A stretch of DNA of 64,000 nucleotides. It comes from Sipunculus nudus. Its lineage: Eukaryota; Annelida; Sipuncula; Golfingiida; Sipunculidae. The position numbers and the translations under genes were made by a program. Below the pieces are notes generated by a model. The model saw nothing but the letters and a program-made list of their open reading frames with translations. It was not told the origin of the DNA and made no database searches. Each line of letters begins with the position of its first letter. Within the stretch, counting starts at the first letter, position 1. This document shows, in pieces, positions 61,801-64,000 of this stretch. The DNA lies in the NCBI GenBank assembly GCA_026874595.1, contig CM049306.1:1254019-1318018 (forward strand), given 5' to 3'.

Positions 61801-64000
61801 ATGACAGGAGGACTGGTGAAATGTAAATGATGACAGGAGGACTGGTGACATGTGAATAATGACGGGACTAGTGACATGTTATTGATGACCGGAGGACTGG
61901 TGACATGTGAATGATGATAGGACTGGTGACATGTGAATGATGACAGGAGGACTAGTGACATGTGAATGATGAAAGGACTGCTGACATGTAAATGATGACA
62001 GGAGGACTGCTGACATATGAATGAGGACAGGAGGACTGGTGACATGTAAATGATGACAGGAGGACTGGTGACATGTGAATGATGAAAGGAGGACTGGTGA
62101 CATGTGAATGATAACAGGAGGACTGATGACATGTGAATGATGAAAGGAGGACTGGTTTGCATTAGTCCTGTAGGCCTTGTATTATTATATAACCCTGGTC
62201 TAGTGGTGTGCTAAATATAATCATTAATCTCTCCATATAGTAGTGTGACATGTGAATGATGACAGGAGGACTGGTGACATGTGAATGATGACAGGAGGAC
62301 TGTTGACATGTGAATGTTGACAGGAGGACTGGTGACAAGTGAATAGGAGGACTGGTGACATGTGAATGATGACAGGAGGACCAGTGACATGTGAATGATG
62401 ACAGGACTGCTGACATGTAAATGATGACAGGAGAGATGGTTACATGTGAATGATGATGGGAGGACTAGTGACATGTGAATGATGACAGGAGGACTGGTGA
62501 CATGTGAATGATGACAGGAGGACTGGTGACATGTGAACGATGAAAGGAGGACTGGTGACATGTGAAAGATGAAGGGAGGACTGGTGACATGTGAATGATG
62601 ACATGTGAATGAAGAAAGGACTGCTGACATGTAAATGATGACAGGAGGACTGCTGACATGGGAATGAGGACAGGAGGAATTGTGACATGTAAATGATGAC
62701 AGGAGGACTGGTGACATGTGAATGATGAAAGGAGGACTGCTGACATGTGATAGATGAAGGGAGGACTGGTGACATGTGAATGATGACAGGAGGACTAGTG
62801 ACATGTGAATGATGTAAGGACTGCTGACATGTAAATGATGACAGGAGGACTGGTGACGTGAATGATGAAAGGAGGACTGGTGACATGTAAATGATGACAG
62901 GAGGACTGGTGAAATGTGAATGATGAAAGGAGGACTGGTGACATGTAAATGATGACAGGAGGACTAGTGACATGTGATTGATGACAGGAGGACTGGTGAC
63001 ATGTGAATGATGAAAGGAGGACTGTTGACATGTGAATGATGAAAGGAGGACTGGTGACATGCAGATGATGACATGAGGACTAGTGACATGTGAATGATGA
63101 CAGGAGAGATGGTTACATGTAAATGATGACAGGAGGACTGGTGACATGTGAATGAGGAAAGGAGGACTGGTGACATGTGAATGATAACAGGAGGACTGGT
63201 GACATGTGAATGATGAAAGGAGGACTGGTGACATGTGAATGATGATAGGACTGGTGACATGTGAATGATGAAAGGAGGACTGGTGACATGTGAATGATGA
63301 CAGGAGGACTGGTGACATGTGAATGATGATAGGCCAGGTGACATGTGAATGATGACAGGAGGACTGGTGACATGTGAATGATGACAGGAGAGATGGTTAC
63401 ATGTAAATGATGACAGGAGGACTAGTGACATGTAAATGATGACAGGAGGACTGGTGACATGTGAAAAATGACGGGACTAGTGACATGTTATTGATGACAG
63501 GAGGACTGGTGACATGTGAATGATGATAGGACTGGTGACATGTGAATGATGACAGGAGGACTAGTGACATGTGAATGATGAAAGGACTTCTGACATGTAA
63601 ATGATGACAGGAGGACTGCTGACATATGAATGAGGACAGGAGGACTGGTGACATGTAAATGATGACAGGAGGACTGGTGACATGTGAATGATGAAAGGAG
63701 GACTGGTGACAAATGAAAAGGAGGACTGGTGACATGTGAATGATGACAGGAGGACCAGTGACATGTGAATGAGGACAGGACTGCTGACATGTAAATGATG
63801 ACAGGAGAGATGGTTACATGTGAATGATGATGGGAGGACTAGTGACATGTGAATGATGACAGGAGGACTGGTGACATGTGAATGATGACAGGAGGACTGG
63901 TGACATGTGAATGATGAAAGGAGGACTGGTGACATGTGAAAGATGAAGGGAGGACTGGTGACATGTGAATGATGACATGTGAATGAAGAAAGGACTGCTG
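55815..64000 (-). repeat. Minisatellite M9 (29 bp unit, reverse, >280 copies, runs off the window)
   Basis: Unit 'ggactggtgacatgtgaatg' + 'atgacagga', 29 bp, the reverse complement of M7. Higher-order structure: 56791 onward is repeated from 62161 at an offset of exactly 5370 bp for over 1 kb, with a later indel of about 110 bp. Shorter blocks (for example the 'ggaccagtgacatgtgaatg' block near 57001, 58490, 60990, 62371 and 63740) also recur. Long open frames, up to 579 codons on the minus strand, come from a 29 bp unit that visits all three frames. They are not genes. Confidence 0.95.

Overview
This is a eukaryotic, AT-rich, non-coding-dominated window, most likely from a marine mollusc (bivalve or gastropod). 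That guess rests on AG-hairpin-headed repeats with a GTCC-rich tract, interspersed GGTGGCGCCACCT blocks, and very large minisatellites; it is inference. There are no operons, CRISPR arrays, rRNA or tRNA genes that I can support. Nearly all open frames longer than 60 codons are either frames through tandem repeats or debris of mobile sequences.

Region by region. 1-1,900: repeat fragments and a 0.37 kb block that recurs in direct orientation about 9 kb downstream. 1,940-8,427: a decayed plus-strand gene copy of a large animal protein family with Cys/His zinc-binding N-terminal motifs, a C-terminal HEEADTR...GCDTVSA core and a Cys-rich tail. It is broken by many stops and frameshifts and split by a 1.96 kb DNA transposon (4,981-6,937) with about 35 bp inverted ends. 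8,428-17,150: low-complexity tracts, AT-rich spacer and the first complete 2.6 kb hairpin-headed repeat (13,085-15,687). 17,155-23,998: two minisatellites, one split by a 3.6 kb hairpin-headed element.

24,264-46,772 and probably beyond: one plus-strand gene, seen as five small, phase-0 exons (7, 35, 84, 25 and 17 codons). They give an N-terminal 168 residues of an acidic, Ser/Thr-rich, probably disordered protein that I do not recognise. Coding sequence is about 2% of the interval. The introns hold minisatellites of 39-44 bp, 26 bp, 27 bp, 46 bp, 29 bp and 26 bp units plus a pile-up of mobile elements. From 55,815 to the window end runs a 29-bp-unit array of more than 8 kb with higher-order periodicity of about 5.37 kb. 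It is in reverse orientation to a 1 kb array of the same unit at 51,290-52,330.

The most interesting signal is not a gene. At least four repeat families with unrelated sequences share one architecture: a head that is a short hairpin, internal units of about 0.3 kb, an inverted copy of part of the head near the tail, then a short palindrome, and an end in CTTGTTT or similar. They nest in one another, abut end to end, and all lie in the same orientation as the host gene. This resembles non-autonomous Helentron/DINE-type rolling-circle elements, but that assignment is inference.
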